Origin: Croceibacterium_A sp964439725
Lineage (GTDB): Bacteria; Pseudomonadota; Alphaproteobacteria; Sphingomonadales; Sphingomonadaceae
DNA: 64,000 nucleotides
NCBI GenBank assembly: GCA_964439725.1
Contig: CAYTPY010000001.1
Coordinates: 34,240-98,239 of the forward strand
Direction: 5' to 3'
Part shown: in pieces, positions 1 to 8,481 of the stretch
Numbering within the stretch: position 1 is the first letter of the stretch
Layout of the letters: every line of letters begins with the position of its first letter
Program-made: the position numbers and the translations under genes
Notes under the pieces: generated by a model
What the model saw: only the letters and a program-made list of their open reading frames with translations
Databases searched by the model: none
What the model was told of the DNA's origin: nothing

Positions 1-2
1 TC

Positions 3-1250
3 ATCCGCCGCGACGGCCTTCACCTCCGCCTCGGCACCGACCCCTACCGCGTCGTCGGCGCCAACCTGTGGTACGCCGCCTGGCTCGGCGCCGACGCTCC
101 TTACGGCGACCGCGCCCGCCTCGTCCGCGAGCTCGACCGGCTCCAGGCGCTCGGCCTCAACAACTTGCGCATCATGGCCGCGGCCGAGGAAGGCCCGCTC
201 AAGAACTCGATCAAGCCCGGCTTCTCGCGCCCCGACGGCACCCTCAACCCGGAGCTTCTCGCCGGCCTCGACTTCGCCATGGCCGAGATCGCCGAACGCG
301 GCATGACCGCGGTGCTGTGCCTCGGCAACTTCTGGGAATGGTCGGGCGGCCTCGCCACCTGGCTCTACCGCGTCACCGGCGACTACATGGACATGAACGA
401 CCCGGCGCACCCCTGGCCCGCCTACCCCGACGCCACCGCTCGCTTCTACGCCAACGATCAGGCCGTCGCGCTCTACCACGATCACGTCCGCGCCATCGTC
501 GGCCGCACCAATTCGCTCACCGGCACCCGCTACATCGACGATCCCGCCGTCATGTCCTGGCAGCTCGCCAACGAACCGCGCCCCGGCGGCAGCGACGCCG
601 GCATCGCCCGCCATCTCGACGCCTACCACGCCTGGATCGACGGCACCGCCGCGCTGATCCGATCGCTCGATCCGAACCACCTCGTCTCGCTCGGCCACGA
701 AGGCACCCAAGGCGCGAACGGCAGCGAGGCCATCGTCCGCCGCGCGCACCAAAACATCGACTACCTCACCGCGCACATTTGGCCGCTCAACTGGAGATGG
801 GTCGACGGCAAGGACCTCCCCGGCACCTGGCCTTTGGGCCGCGAGAAAGTCGCCGCCTACCTCGCCGCGCACGAGCGTCTCGCGAACGAGCTCGGCAAGC
901 CGCTGCTGATCGAGGAGTTCGGCTTCCCGCGCGACGACGAAGTCTACGCGCCGGGCACGCCCACCACCTTCCGCGAGCAGTATTACGCGATGATCTACGA
1001 AGCGGTCGAACAATCCTGGCGCCGTGGCGGCCCGCTCATGGGCAGCAACTTCTGGGCCTGGAACGGCGAAGCCCGCGCCGCCCACCCCGACGCCCGCTTC
1101 CGCGACGGCGACCTCGCCTACATGGGCGACCCGCCGCACGAGCCGCAAGGCTGGTACGGCCTGTTCGACACCGACGCGAGCCTGCTCGCACGCGTGCGCG
1201 CGCACGCGGCAGAGCGCTGCACGGGGCTGACCCTGCCATGCGCAGCCTAA
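3..1250 (+). CDS. GH5 family endo-beta-1,4-mannanase-like, 5' truncated by window edge
   Basis: The reading frame is open from base 3, so the start lies outside the window. The visible part (about 415 residues) begins inside the first barrel strands (RVVGANLWYAAWLG, then LGLNNLRIMA) and resembles GH5 subfamily 7 mannanases. The general acid/base Glu is in SWQLANEPRPGG and the nucleophile Glu in LLIEEFGFPRDD; both GH5 signatures are intact, and aromatic residues typical of the active-site cleft follow (NFWAWNGE). Known GH5_7 enzymes cut the mannan or glucomannan backbone; the substrate here is inferred. A REP-like hairpin lies directly after the stop and may end the transcript. An aldose epimerase follows. 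The signal peptide cannot be judged because the N-terminus is missing. Confidence 0.85.
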   Translation: MRRDGLHLRLGTDPYRVVGANLWYAAWLGADAPYGDRARLVRELDRLQALGLNNLRIMAAAEEGPLKNSIKPGFSRPDGTLNPELLAGLDFAMAEIAERGMTAVLCLGNFWEWSGGLATWLYRVTGDYMDMNDPAHPWPAYPDATARFYANDQAVALYHDHVRAIVGRTNSLTGTRYIDDPAVMSWQLANEPRPGGSDAGIARHLDAYHAWIDGTAALIRSLDPNHLVSLGHEGTQGANGSEAIVRRAHQNIDYLTAHIWPLNWRWVDGKDLPGTWPLGREKVAAYLAAHERLANELGKPLLIEEFGFPRDDEVYAPGTPTTFREQYYAMIYEAVEQSWRRGGPLMGSNFWAWNGEARAAHPDARFRDGDLAYMGDPPHEPQGWYGLFDTDASLLARVRAHAAERCTGLTLPCAA

Positions 1251-1252
1251 GT

Positions 1253-1350
1253 CCCCCTCCCGCAAGCGGGAGGGGCTAGGGGTGGGCCCATCCGAACCCC
1301 CGGTGCCGGCCGCCGCACCCACCCCCGACCCCTCCCGCTTGCGGGAGGGG
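1253..1350. repeat. REPIN-like element (two inverted REP hairpins)
   Basis: Two near-identical hairpins face each other. The left stem pairs bases 1254-1263 with 1266-1275 around an AA loop; the right stem pairs 1329-1338 with 1341-1350 around TT. Each is flanked on the inner side by a conserved GGGGTGGG or CCCACCCC tail. A related, more degenerate copy lies at 10934-11013. Inverted REP pairs (REPINs) are dispersed by RAYT transposases in other bacteria; no RAYT gene is visible here. The element covers the predicted start of the next gene. Confidence 0.75.
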
Positions 1351-2196
1351 AGTCTGCACCTCACCGCCGCCGGCTGGACCGCCGAAGTCCGCCCAGAGAT
1401 CGGCGGCTCGCTCGCCGCCTTGCGCCATCGCGGCGAGGACATCCTGCGCCCGATGCCCGCCGCCGCGACCAGCCCGCTCGACGCCGCCTGCTTCCCCCTC
1501 GCCCCTTATTGCAACCGCATCCGCGCCGGCCGCTTCACTTTCGCCGGCCGCGAGATCGCGTTGCCGCCCAACTTTCCGCCCGAGCCGCACAGCCTCCACG
1601 GCCTCGCCTGGCAGGCTGCGTGGGCCCTCGAGAGCCAGGCCGAGAACAAATGCGTCCTGGTCCACGATTATGACGGCACCGGCGCCTGGCCCTGGGCCTA
1701 CCGCGCGCAGCAGCGCATTCGTCTCGGCCCCAGGGGCTGCGCGATCACGCTGGTCCTGATCAACCGCTCGCCCGAAGTCATGCCCGCTGGCCTCGGCCTC
1801 CATCCATATTTCCGCCGCCGTCCCGAAACGGTCGTTCGGTTCGCCTCCGACCATGTGCTGCTTTCCGGCATCGACCCGCTTCCGACCGGCATCACCGCCC
1901 CGGCCGATCATTTCGGCGACTGGAGCACCGGCTCAGAGCTGCCCCCCGAAACGGTCGATCATTGCTTCGCCCGCTGGCGCGGGGAGGCGGAGGTCAGCGA
2001 CGATCTCGGCGCCATCCGCCTCGAAGCCGACGGCGTCCCGCACCTCCACCTCTACGCACCCGCCGACGGCAGCGCGCTGTGCCTTGAGCCGGTGACCCAC
2101 ACCCCCGATGCCCACAACCGCGCGCCGGAGGAACTGATCCTGCTTCCCCCCGGCTGCGCCTCCTCGCTCACGCTGAGGATCGCCCTCACCCGCTAA
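1282..2196 (+). CDS. Aldose 1-epimerase family protein
   Basis: A galactose-mutarotase-fold protein of up to 304 residues. It interconverts alpha and beta anomers of free sugars, useful after hydrolases release them. Family features visible are NRIRAGRFTFAGRE near residue 75, the substrate-binding His in EPHSLHGLAWQ, LGLHPYFRRR (second conserved His) and the late acidic motif LCLEPVTHTPDAHN. The GTG at 1282 lies inside a REP-like repeat and the first ~23 residues are encoded by that repeat; the conserved fold starts only near base 1352 (SLHLTAAGWTAEV), so the true start is uncertain. It follows the GH5 gene and probably belongs to the same sugar-release module. There is no signal peptide, so a cytoplasmic location is likely. 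Confidence 0.85.
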   Translation: MGPSEPPVPAAAPTPDPSRLREGSLHLTAAGWTAEVRPEIGGSLAALRHRGEDILRPMPAAATSPLDAACFPLAPYCNRIRAGRFTFAGREIALPPNFPPEPHSLHGLAWQAAWALESQAENKCVLVHDYDGTGAWPWAYRAQQRIRLGPRGCAITLVLINRSPEVMPAGLGLHPYFRRRPETVVRFASDHVLLSGIDPLPTGITAPADHFGDWSTGSELPPETVDHCFARWRGEAEVSDDLGAIRLEADGVPHLHLYAPADGSALCLEPVTHTPDAHNRAPEELILLPPGCASSLTLRIALTR

Positions 2197-2381
2197 TCCT
2201 CCGCGGAACGGGGAGCTTACGGCCGCCCCAGCGGCTGACAGACGGGAGGCCGCCACCACCTCACTCGTCATGTTCCATATAGGTTTGTGGCATAGCCATG
2301 AAGAAACCATTTTCCTACACGGGCTTTCATGTCTAATAGACCTGATTCGCGGTTTGTTCTCATCTCAGGAGGCAGCGAATC

Positions 2382-3410
2382 ATGGACCCTACCCCTACTT
2401 CCACCCGCCAGCCCCGCCACGACGGCTGGACCGAAGACCGCAAGATGCGGTTCCTCGATTGCCTGGCGCAGAGCGGCAATGTCCGCGTCGCCTGCTCGCA
2501 AGTCGGCCTCACCCGCGAAGCAGCCTACCGGCTCAAGCGGCGCGAGCCTTTGTTCGAGCGCGGCTGGGCCGCGGCCCTGGCGAAAGCGCGCGACCTCAGC
2601 ATCGATGCCTTGGCCGAACGAGCCGTCGAAGGCGTCGAGGAGCCGATCTACTACCGCGGCGAACTGGTCGGCACGCGGCGCCGCTACGACAGCCGCCTGC
2701 TGCTCGCGCACATCGCGCGGCTCGACAAGCTGGTCGACGAGCGCGCCGTCCGGCGCGACGCGGCGCGGTTCGACGAACTCTTGGCGGTGATCGGCGGCCA
2801 GCATGCACCGGCCGACTTGTACGACGAGGACGAAGCCCTGCCGCTTCCGCGCCGCGAGGCGGCCGAGCGTTTGGCGCGCCAAGCGCAGCTATGCCGCGAA
2901 TGGGACATCGAAGACGCCCGCGCCGACAGCTGCGATGAAGATGGCGACCATGCCGGTTCTCCCGCCCGCCCCGACGGACGCGACGACCTCTTCACCGAAG
3001 AGGAGGAAGAGCAATGCGCCGAAGCCTACGAGGCAGGCCGGGAGGAGGCAGAGGAACTGTGGGACGACTGGTTCGGCTCGGCCTGCGACTACGTCGACTG
3101 GGCCAGCAACCGCTTGCCCGCACCGCCGGAAGAAGAACGGGGCGAAGAGGAGCCGAGCGCGGCGGAACCGGCCGAAGAATGTTCGGCCAACGAACGCTTG
3201 GCTGAAGCGAGGCCCGCCCAGACCCGCATTCCGCGCGCTCTCGCCCGCGACCTCGCGGCGGCGATGCAAGGTGCAGAAAAGCCCGCCGAGTTTTCCTCTA
3301 GGACTATGTGCACATCGTCAACTTCGGCGCTCGCCCTGGCGCTCAGCGGCGGCGCCACCGGTTTCCCGCCGCCGACGCCGAAGTCGCCGTTCTCGCAGCG
3401 GCACCGCTGA
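2382..3410 (+). CDS. Helix-turn-helix protein resembling phage terminase small subunits, acidic C-terminal half
   Basis: I do not recognise a named function. Residues ~18-55 form a helix-turn-helix of the type seen in terminase small subunits (MRFLDCLAQSGNVRVACSQVG, then TREAAYRLKRR), followed by a helical segment (LLAHIARLDKLVDERAVRR). Residues ~150-280 are very rich in Glu and Asp (FTEEEEEQCAEAYEAGREEAEELWDDWF), and the last 30 residues are low complexity. No other phage gene lies near, so this looks like a domesticated or stand-alone DNA-binding protein rather than prophage. A good GGAGG sequence precedes the ATG. It converges on xylD with a gap of only 7 bp. Confidence 0.7.
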   Translation: MDPTPTSTRQPRHDGWTEDRKMRFLDCLAQSGNVRVACSQVGLTREAAYRLKRREPLFERGWAAALAKARDLSIDALAERAVEGVEEPIYYRGELVGTRRRYDSRLLLAHIARLDKLVDERAVRRDAARFDELLAVIGGQHAPADLYDEDEALPLPRREAAERLARQAQLCREWDIEDARADSCDEDGDHAGSPARPDGRDDLFTEEEEEQCAEAYEAGREEAEELWDDWFGSACDYVDWASNRLPAPPEEERGEEEPSAAEPAEECSANERLAEARPAQTRIPRALARDLAAAMQGAEKPAEFSSRTMCTSSTSALALALSGGATGFPPPTPKSPFSQRHR

Positions 3411-3417
3411 CGATGGC

Positions 3418-5193
3418 CTAGTGGTTATGCCGCGGCAGCTTCTGCGAGGTCTGGCGATACTTCAGCGCCAGTTCCATCACCCCGCCTTCGCCGAGCTGGC
3501 CCGTGGTCTGGCGATAGATCTCTTCCCACGGGGTCTGCGATTCCGGCAGCTCGGGTGAGCTCTCGGCCTTGCGCCGCGCGATCTCCGCCTCGTCGACCAG
3601 CGCGTCGCAGCTACAGGCATCGAGGTCGATGCGGATCGGATCTCCGCTGCGCAGCCACGCCAGCCCGCCGCCTGCCGCGCTCTCGGGGCTGGCGTTGAGG
3701 ATCGAGGGGCTGTCCGAAGTGCCCGATTGGCGCCCGTCGCCCAGCGTCGGCAGCCACTTGATGCCGCGCCGGATCAGCGCATCCGGCGGCTGCATGTTCA
3801 CGACTTCGGCCGACCCCGGCCAGCCCAGCACGCCCGCACCGCGGATCACCAGGATGCAGTTTTCGTCGATGTCGAGCGCCGGATCGTTGATCCTGTGGTG
3901 GTAGTCCTCGGAGCTTTCGAACACGACCGCCCGCGCCTCGAACACGTTCTCCTGTCCCGGCCGGCTCAGGTAGCGCTGGCGGAATTCCTGCGAGATCACC
4001 GAAGTCTTGAGGATCGCGAAGTCGAACAGGTTGCCGCGCAGCACCTTGAATCCGGCCTTCTCCTGCAGCGGATCGGCGAACGGGCGGATCATCTCGCGAT
4101 CGTGACTTTCGCGGCCCTCGAGATTCTCGGCCATCGTTTGGCCGGTGCAGGTCAGGCAATCGCCGTGGAGCTTGCCCGCCTGGAGCAGCTCCCACATCGC
4201 CGCCGGCACGCCGCCCGCGCGGTGGAACCGCTCGCCCAGGTACTTCCCGGCCGGCTGCATGTTGACCAGCAGCGGCAGGTCATAGCCGTGCGTTTCCCAT
4301 ATCTCCGGTTCCAGCTCGACCCCGGCATGGCGCGCCATGGCCATCAGGTGCGGCTGCGCGTTCGACGATCCGCCGATCACGCTGATCGTCGCCACCGCGT
4401 TGAGGAACGCCTCGCGCGTCAGCAGCATCGAAGGCCTGAGGTCGGCCTGGACCATCTCGACGATGCGCTGCCCGGTGCGATAGGCGATCTGCCCGCGCTC
4501 GCGGTAGGGCGCCGGGATCGCCGCGCAGCCGGTCAGCGACAGGCCCAGCGCTTCGGCCACCGCGTTCATCGTGCTCGCCGTGCCCATCGAATTGCAGTGC
4601 CCGGCGGAAGGCGCGCTGTCGGTGGCGCGCTGCAGGAACTCTTCCTCGTCGATCTCGCCCGCCGCCAGCTTGCGCCGGCTCTGCCAGATCACCGTGCCCG
4701 AACCGACCAGCTCGCCTTCGTGCCAGCCGTCGAGCATCGGCCCGCCCGACAGCACGATGGCCGGGATGTCGACCGTGCTCGCCGCCATGACCTGGCTCGG
4801 CGTGGTCTTGTCGCAGCCGGTGGTCAGCACCACCCCGTCGATCGGATAGCCGTTCAGCAGCTCGACGAGGCCGAGGTAGAGCAAGTTGCGGTCGAGCGCC
4901 GCGGTCGGGCGGCGGCAGTTCTCGAAGATCGGATGGACCGGGAACTCGATCGGAATGCCGCCCGCGTCGCGGATGCCGTCGCGCACGCGCCTGGCCAGGT
5001 CGAGATGGATGCGATTGCACGGGGACAGATCGCTGCCCGATTGGGCGATGCCGATGATCGGCTTGCCCGCGCGCAGCTCCTCCGGGGTCACCCCGTAATT
5101 CATGAACCGCTCGAGATAGAGCGCGGTCTGGTCCCACCGTTCCCGGTTGTCGAACCAGTCGCGCGAACGCAGTCGGCGGTTCTCTTCGGTCAT
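3418..5193 (-). CDS. xylD: D-xylonate dehydratase (IlvD/Edd family)
   Basis: A 591-residue IlvD/Edd dehydratase that should convert D-xylonate to 2-keto-3-deoxy-D-xylonate in oxidative xylose catabolism. The likely iron-sulfur cluster cysteines lie in GCDKTTPSQVMAAS, APSAGHCNSMGTASTMNA and LTCTGQTMAENL. The N-terminus (RDWFDN, MTALYLERFMNYG-like) and the C-terminal KLPRHNH match the Caulobacter XylD type as I know it, more closely than IlvD or Edd. The ATG at 5193 overlaps the lacI stop as ATGA, so it is the third gene of the GH67-lacI-xylD operon. The frame stays open far upstream through lacI only because of high GC content. L-arabonate or another sugar acid is a possible alternative substrate. 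Confidence 0.92.
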   Translation of the reverse strand: MTEENRRLRSRDWFDNRERWDQTALYLERFMNYGVTPEELRAGKPIIGIAQSGSDLSPCNRIHLDLARRVRDGIRDAGGIPIEFPVHPIFENCRRPTAALDRNLLYLGLVELLNGYPIDGVVLTTGCDKTTPSQVMAASTVDIPAIVLSGGPMLDGWHEGELVGSGTVIWQSRRKLAAGEIDEEEFLQRATDSAPSAGHCNSMGTASTMNAVAEALGLSLTGCAAIPAPYRERGQIAYRTGQRIVEMVQADLRPSMLLTREAFLNAVATISVIGGSSNAQPHLMAMARHAGVELEPEIWETHGYDLPLLVNMQPAGKYLGERFHRAGGVPAAMWELLQAGKLHGDCLTCTGQTMAENLEGRESHDREMIRPFADPLQEKAGFKVLRGNLFDFAILKTSVISQEFRQRYLSRPGQENVFEARAVVFESSEDYHHRINDPALDIDENCILVIRGAGVLGWPGSAEVVNMQPPDALIRRGIKWLPTLGDGRQSGTSDSPSILNASPESAAGGGLAWLRSGDPIRIDLDACSCDALVDEAEIARRKAESSPELPESQTPWEEIYRQTTGQLGEGGVMELALKYRQTSQKLPRHNH

Positions 5194-6350
5194 CGTCTCT
5201 CCGGTTTCTTTCTGACTTTGCGGACGAGGCCCGGCGCGGCATCGGACTGCCGCCGGACCAGGGTGTAATCGAGCGTGACGTGGCTCGGCTTGGCCGACTT
5301 GCCGGCACGCCCCCCGCGCAGCTCGTTGGCGAGCAGGTCGAGCGCGCGCCGCGCCATCTCGGCGATCGGCTGGCGGATCGTCGTCAGCTCGGGCCAGATC
5401 GAGCTGGCGAAGGCGGTGTCGTCGAAGCCGCAGACCGACAGGTCGACGGGTACGTCGAGATGACGGCGGTGCGCGACCGAGACCACGGCGGCCGCCATGT
5501 CGTCGTTCGAGGCGAAGATCGCCGTCGGCGGGTCCGGCTGGTCGAGCAGCCGCACCGCCGCGTCGTAGCCGGAGCGCCAGGTGAACAGCCCCTGCATCAC
5601 CATGCCGTCCTCCACTTCGAGGTCGGCCGCGGTCATCGCGTCGAGATAGCCCTGCAGGCGCTGCCCGCTCGCGGTCTGGTGCGGGTTGCCGATGATGAAG
5701 CCGACCCGCTCGTGCCCCAGCCCGATGATGTGCTGGGTCATGTCGTAAGCGGCCTGGTACTCGTCGATCATCACCGCCGAGTGCTTCGGGTGCGCCTTGC
5801 CCGGCCCGATCAGCACCGCGCGGCTGCCTTGCTCGGCCAGCAGGTCGAGCAGCGCCGCCTCGTCGCACAGCGGCGACGGCAGCAGGAAGCCGTCGATGCC
5901 GGTTTCGACCAGCCGGGTGATGACCTGCTCCTCGTCCTTGTCGAACTCGCAGCGCTCCACCACCAGGTGCACGTCGCTGCGGCTCGCCTGCTCGAGGCTG
6001 CCCATCAGCAGCTCGCTCAGATACGACGCCGAGGGGTTCGAATAGAGCAGCGCGATCCGCATCTGCGCGGCCCCGGCCAGGCTGCGCGCGGCGCGGTTCG
6101 GCTTGTAGTTGAGCGTCTCTATCGCCTCGAGCACTGCGGCGCGGGTCTGGTCGCGCACGCTGGCCTCGTTGTTGATGACGCGGCTGACGGTCATCGGCGA
6201 GCATTTCGCCAGCCGGGCGACGTCGCTGATGGTCGGTTGACCGGACTGCCGCCTATTGATCTTCTTCGAAGTCGTAGTCTTGTCCATGCGCGCGTTTACC
6301 CGTTCCGGCGCGATGGCGGCAAGTTCTTTGCCCGAATCGTCCAAGCTCAT
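5190..6350 (-). CDS. LacI-family transcriptional regulator, probable local regulator of the hemicellulose regulon
   Basis: The helix-turn-helix and hinge helix are clear: TISDVARLAKCSPMTVSRVI followed by NYKPNRAARSL, then a periplasmic-binding-protein-like effector domain (IALLYSNPSASYL, VGFIIGNPHQTASGQRLQGY, AIFASNDDMAAAVV, SVCGFDDTAFAS). The start at 6350 is chosen because it forms an ATGA overlap with the alpha-glucuronidase stop; an in-frame ATG at 6287, closer to the HTH, is the alternative. It sits between GH67 and xylD in one operon. Palindromes with an AGCGCT core, of the size and CG-centred form used by LacI proteins, occur upstream of six transcripts in this locus and are the inferred targets. 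The effector is unknown; xylose, a uronate or a short oligosaccharide is plausible. Confidence 0.93.
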   Translation of the reverse strand: MSLDDSGKELAAIAPERVNARMDKTTTSKKINRRQSGQPTISDVARLAKCSPMTVSRVINNEASVRDQTRAAVLEAIETLNYKPNRAARSLAGAAQMRIALLYSNPSASYLSELLMGSLEQASRSDVHLVVERCEFDKDEEQVITRLVETGIDGFLLPSPLCDEAALLDLLAEQGSRAVLIGPGKAHPKHSAVMIDEYQAAYDMTQHIIGLGHERVGFIIGNPHQTASGQRLQGYLDAMTAADLEVEDGMVMQGLFTWRSGYDAAVRLLDQPDPPTAIFASNDDMAAAVVSVAHRRHLDVPVDLSVCGFDDTAFASSIWPELTTIRQPIAEMARRALDLLANELRGGRAGKSAKPSHVTLDYTLVRRQSDAAPGLVRKVRKKPERR

Positions 6351-8425
6351 CTCCCGTCGCCCGGTGCTTCGGGGAAAGTAAGCGAGCGATAGTATTCGAG
6401 CGACTGTTGGGGCGGCTCGGCACCTTCGGGCAGCGCCAAGCCATTGAGCGAGCGCCAATAGGCGATCGAGGCGTCGCGCCACCAGCGCGCCTCTTGCGCA
6501 TGGATTTTCAGATATTCGCTGACGTCGGCAAACCGCCGCGCATCGACATGGCTTTCCTGCGCCGCCCAGGTCGCGGCCATCGCCTCGACCGCCGCGACTC
6601 CCCGGTCATAGCGCGCCACCAACTCGTCCCACAACGGCCGCCCGCTCGGCATCGCGAAGTCCCATGGCACGTGGTGGAACCACAGCAGGTAGTCGGGATC
6701 GACGGTCGCGGGATCGCTCCACTGCGCGGCTATCGAAGGCGCATATTGCGCCAGCGCGTTGCTGCCGCTCGCCGTGCGGTCGAAGCCGATCCCCTCGGCA
6801 TCGGCCTTGTGATAATAGCACGGGTTCCATTCCGGCCGCGCCAATTCGCAGACCCACGGCGCCGGCCCATAGTGGTGGCCGGTGTCGAACAAGTGCGCCA
6901 GGCCCAGCGGGTTCATGTAATCGACCGTCGCCTGCCGGCTGCCCAGCATCATCGGCACCACCGCCGACAGGAAGTCCGGGGCGCGGCTGAAAGTCTGCGC
7001 CGCCCACTCCCGCGCGATCTGCTCGCTGGCAAGCCCGGGGTCCCAGGCCATCCGGCCATAGGCATACCAGTTCGCCTGGTCGAAGTGCGATCCGCTCCAG
7101 TTGCGGTCCGAACCGGTGTTGGCGACGCCCGCCATGCCGGCCGGTGCGATGATCTCGGCCACCGTGCCGCCGCGCCCGGTATCGGCGCGCAGCACTTCCT
7201 CCCACATCGGCGCAAGGAACGAGAGATGCGTCGAGAAGCCGAGATACTCCTTGGTGATCTGCGCTTCGAGCATCAGCTTGGTGTTCGGCATCGCCCCGAA
7301 CAGCGGGTGGAACGGCTCGCGCGGCTGAAAGTCGATCGGCCCGTTCTTGACCTGGACGATCACGTTGTCGTCGAACTGGCCGTCGAGCGGCACGAACTCG
7401 GCATAGGCCTGCTTGGCCCGGTCGGTGGCGTCGAGCTCCGAGTAAACGAACGCCCGCCAGATCACGACGCCGCGGTCACCGATCGCCCGGCCGAGCATGT
7501 TCGCCCCGTCGGCATGCGTGCGGCCATAGTCCTGCGGTCCCGGCTGCCCTTCCGAATTGGCCTTGACCAGGAACCCGCCGAAATCGGGGATCTCGGCATA
7601 GATCTCGTCTGCCTTGGCCTTCCACCACGCCTGCACCGCCGGATCGAGCGGGTCCGCGGTCTCCAGCCCGCCGACATCGCGCGGCGCCGAGAAGCGCGCG
7701 GAGATGTAGAGCCGGATACCATAAGGCCGCCACGCATCCGCCAGCCGCTTCAGCTTCGGCAGGTAGCGCGGCGTCAGGAAGAGCGGACTGGCGTTGACGT
7801 TGTTCACCACCGAGCCGTTGATGCCGATCGAGGCATTGGCCCGCGCGTAATCGATCATCCGCTGGTCGAGATGCTCGGGCAGCCGCCACCAGTCGAAGAT
7901 CGAGCGGCCGGCATAACCCCGCTCGACGTGTCCGTCGGGATTGTCCCAGTGATTGAGCAGCCGCAGCGGCATCGCCGGGGCGGAGGCGATGTCGATCGCT
8001 GCCGGATCGCGGCCCACCGACAGCTCCCGCAGCAGCGCGTAAGCCCCGTAGAGGCAGCTCAGCTCGCCCGGCCCCGTGATGCGAATCGCGCGGCCGCTAG
8101 TCTCGATGGCAAAGCGTCCGTCGCCGCCCGGTCCACGGCAATCGAGCGCGATCTCGCCGCCACTGCCCTGCAGCGCCTGTCCCGTCAGCGATCCCAGTCC
8201 GCGAGCGAGTTCCTGCGCTGCCAGCGTCAGCGTTGGCCCTTCTTCCGCCACGCCGATCCGCGGATCGAAGGCCTGCAAGCGCTCCAACGCCTCGCCTTGG
8301 AGCGGCGCATGACGCAGCCACAGCGCGTAGCCGTCCTCGGCCCGAGCCGCACCCAGCGGTGCGATCAGGAGCAGCGCCGCAAGCAGCACCGCACAGCGAT
8401 TGACAAGGCCATTCCCTCCCATCAT
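6347..8425 (-). CDS. aguA: Alpha-glucuronidase, GH67, exported
   Basis: A 692-residue GH67 enzyme that removes (4-O-methyl)glucuronic acid from xylo-oligosaccharides. A Sec signal peptide ends near residue 29 (LLIAPLGAARA). With this start the catalytic residues fall at E292 (KANSEGQPGP), D365 (NGPIDFQPREPF) and E393 (AQITKEYLG), the numbers I recall for the Cellvibrio enzyme. Other family blocks are SGSHFDQANWYAYGRMAWDP and WFHHVPWDF. It is the first gene of the leftward operon with lacI and xylD and is divergent from a GH3 gene. A LacI-type operator abuts the start codon, and no Shine-Dalgarno sequence precedes the ATG, so the message may be leaderless. Glucuronate released here fits the UxaC-UxuB-ManD genes further on. 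Confidence 0.96.
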   Translation of the reverse strand: MMGGNGLVNRCAVLLAALLLIAPLGAARAEDGYALWLRHAPLQGEALERLQAFDPRIGVAEEGPTLTLAAQELARGLGSLTGQALQGSGGEIALDCRGPGGDGRFAIETSGRAIRITGPGELSCLYGAYALLRELSVGRDPAAIDIASAPAMPLRLLNHWDNPDGHVERGYAGRSIFDWWRLPEHLDQRMIDYARANASIGINGSVVNNVNASPLFLTPRYLPKLKRLADAWRPYGIRLYISARFSAPRDVGGLETADPLDPAVQAWWKAKADEIYAEIPDFGGFLVKANSEGQPGPQDYGRTHADGANMLGRAIGDRGVVIWRAFVYSELDATDRAKQAYAEFVPLDGQFDDNVIVQVKNGPIDFQPREPFHPLFGAMPNTKLMLEAQITKEYLGFSTHLSFLAPMWEEVLRADTGRGGTVAEIIAPAGMAGVANTGSDRNWSGSHFDQANWYAYGRMAWDPGLASEQIAREWAAQTFSRAPDFLSAVVPMMLGSRQATVDYMNPLGLAHLFDTGHHYGPAPWVCELARPEWNPCYYHKADAEGIGFDRTASGSNALAQYAPSIAAQWSDPATVDPDYLLWFHHVPWDFAMPSGRPLWDELVARYDRGVAAVEAMAATWAAQESHVDARRFADVSEYLKIHAQEARWWRDASIAYWRSLNGLALPEGAEPPQQSLEYYRSLTFPEAPGDGR

Positions 8426-8437
8426 GGTAGCGCTATC
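8426..8437. promoter_or_regulatory. LacI-type operator GGTAGCGCTATC
   Basis: A 12-bp near-perfect palindrome centred on AGCGCT, directly upstream of the GH67 start codon and 45 bp before the divergent GH3 gene. It is one of six sites with the same core in the locus. Both divergent transcripts are probably controlled from here. Confidence 0.75.
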
Positions 8438-8481
8438 AAAAATGGCAGCGCAGTCAAGCGCGCCAGGGAGGAGAGGGCGCT

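Noticed and set aside
2382..3410. Prophage remnant based on the terminase-like protein
   Set aside because: No other phage gene, integrase or attachment site is present nearby.
3418..6204. A 928-codon open frame joining xylD to upstream sequence
   Set aside because: The upstream part is a different frame of the lacI gene, kept open by high GC; XylD starts at 5193 with an ATGA overlap and family N-terminus.
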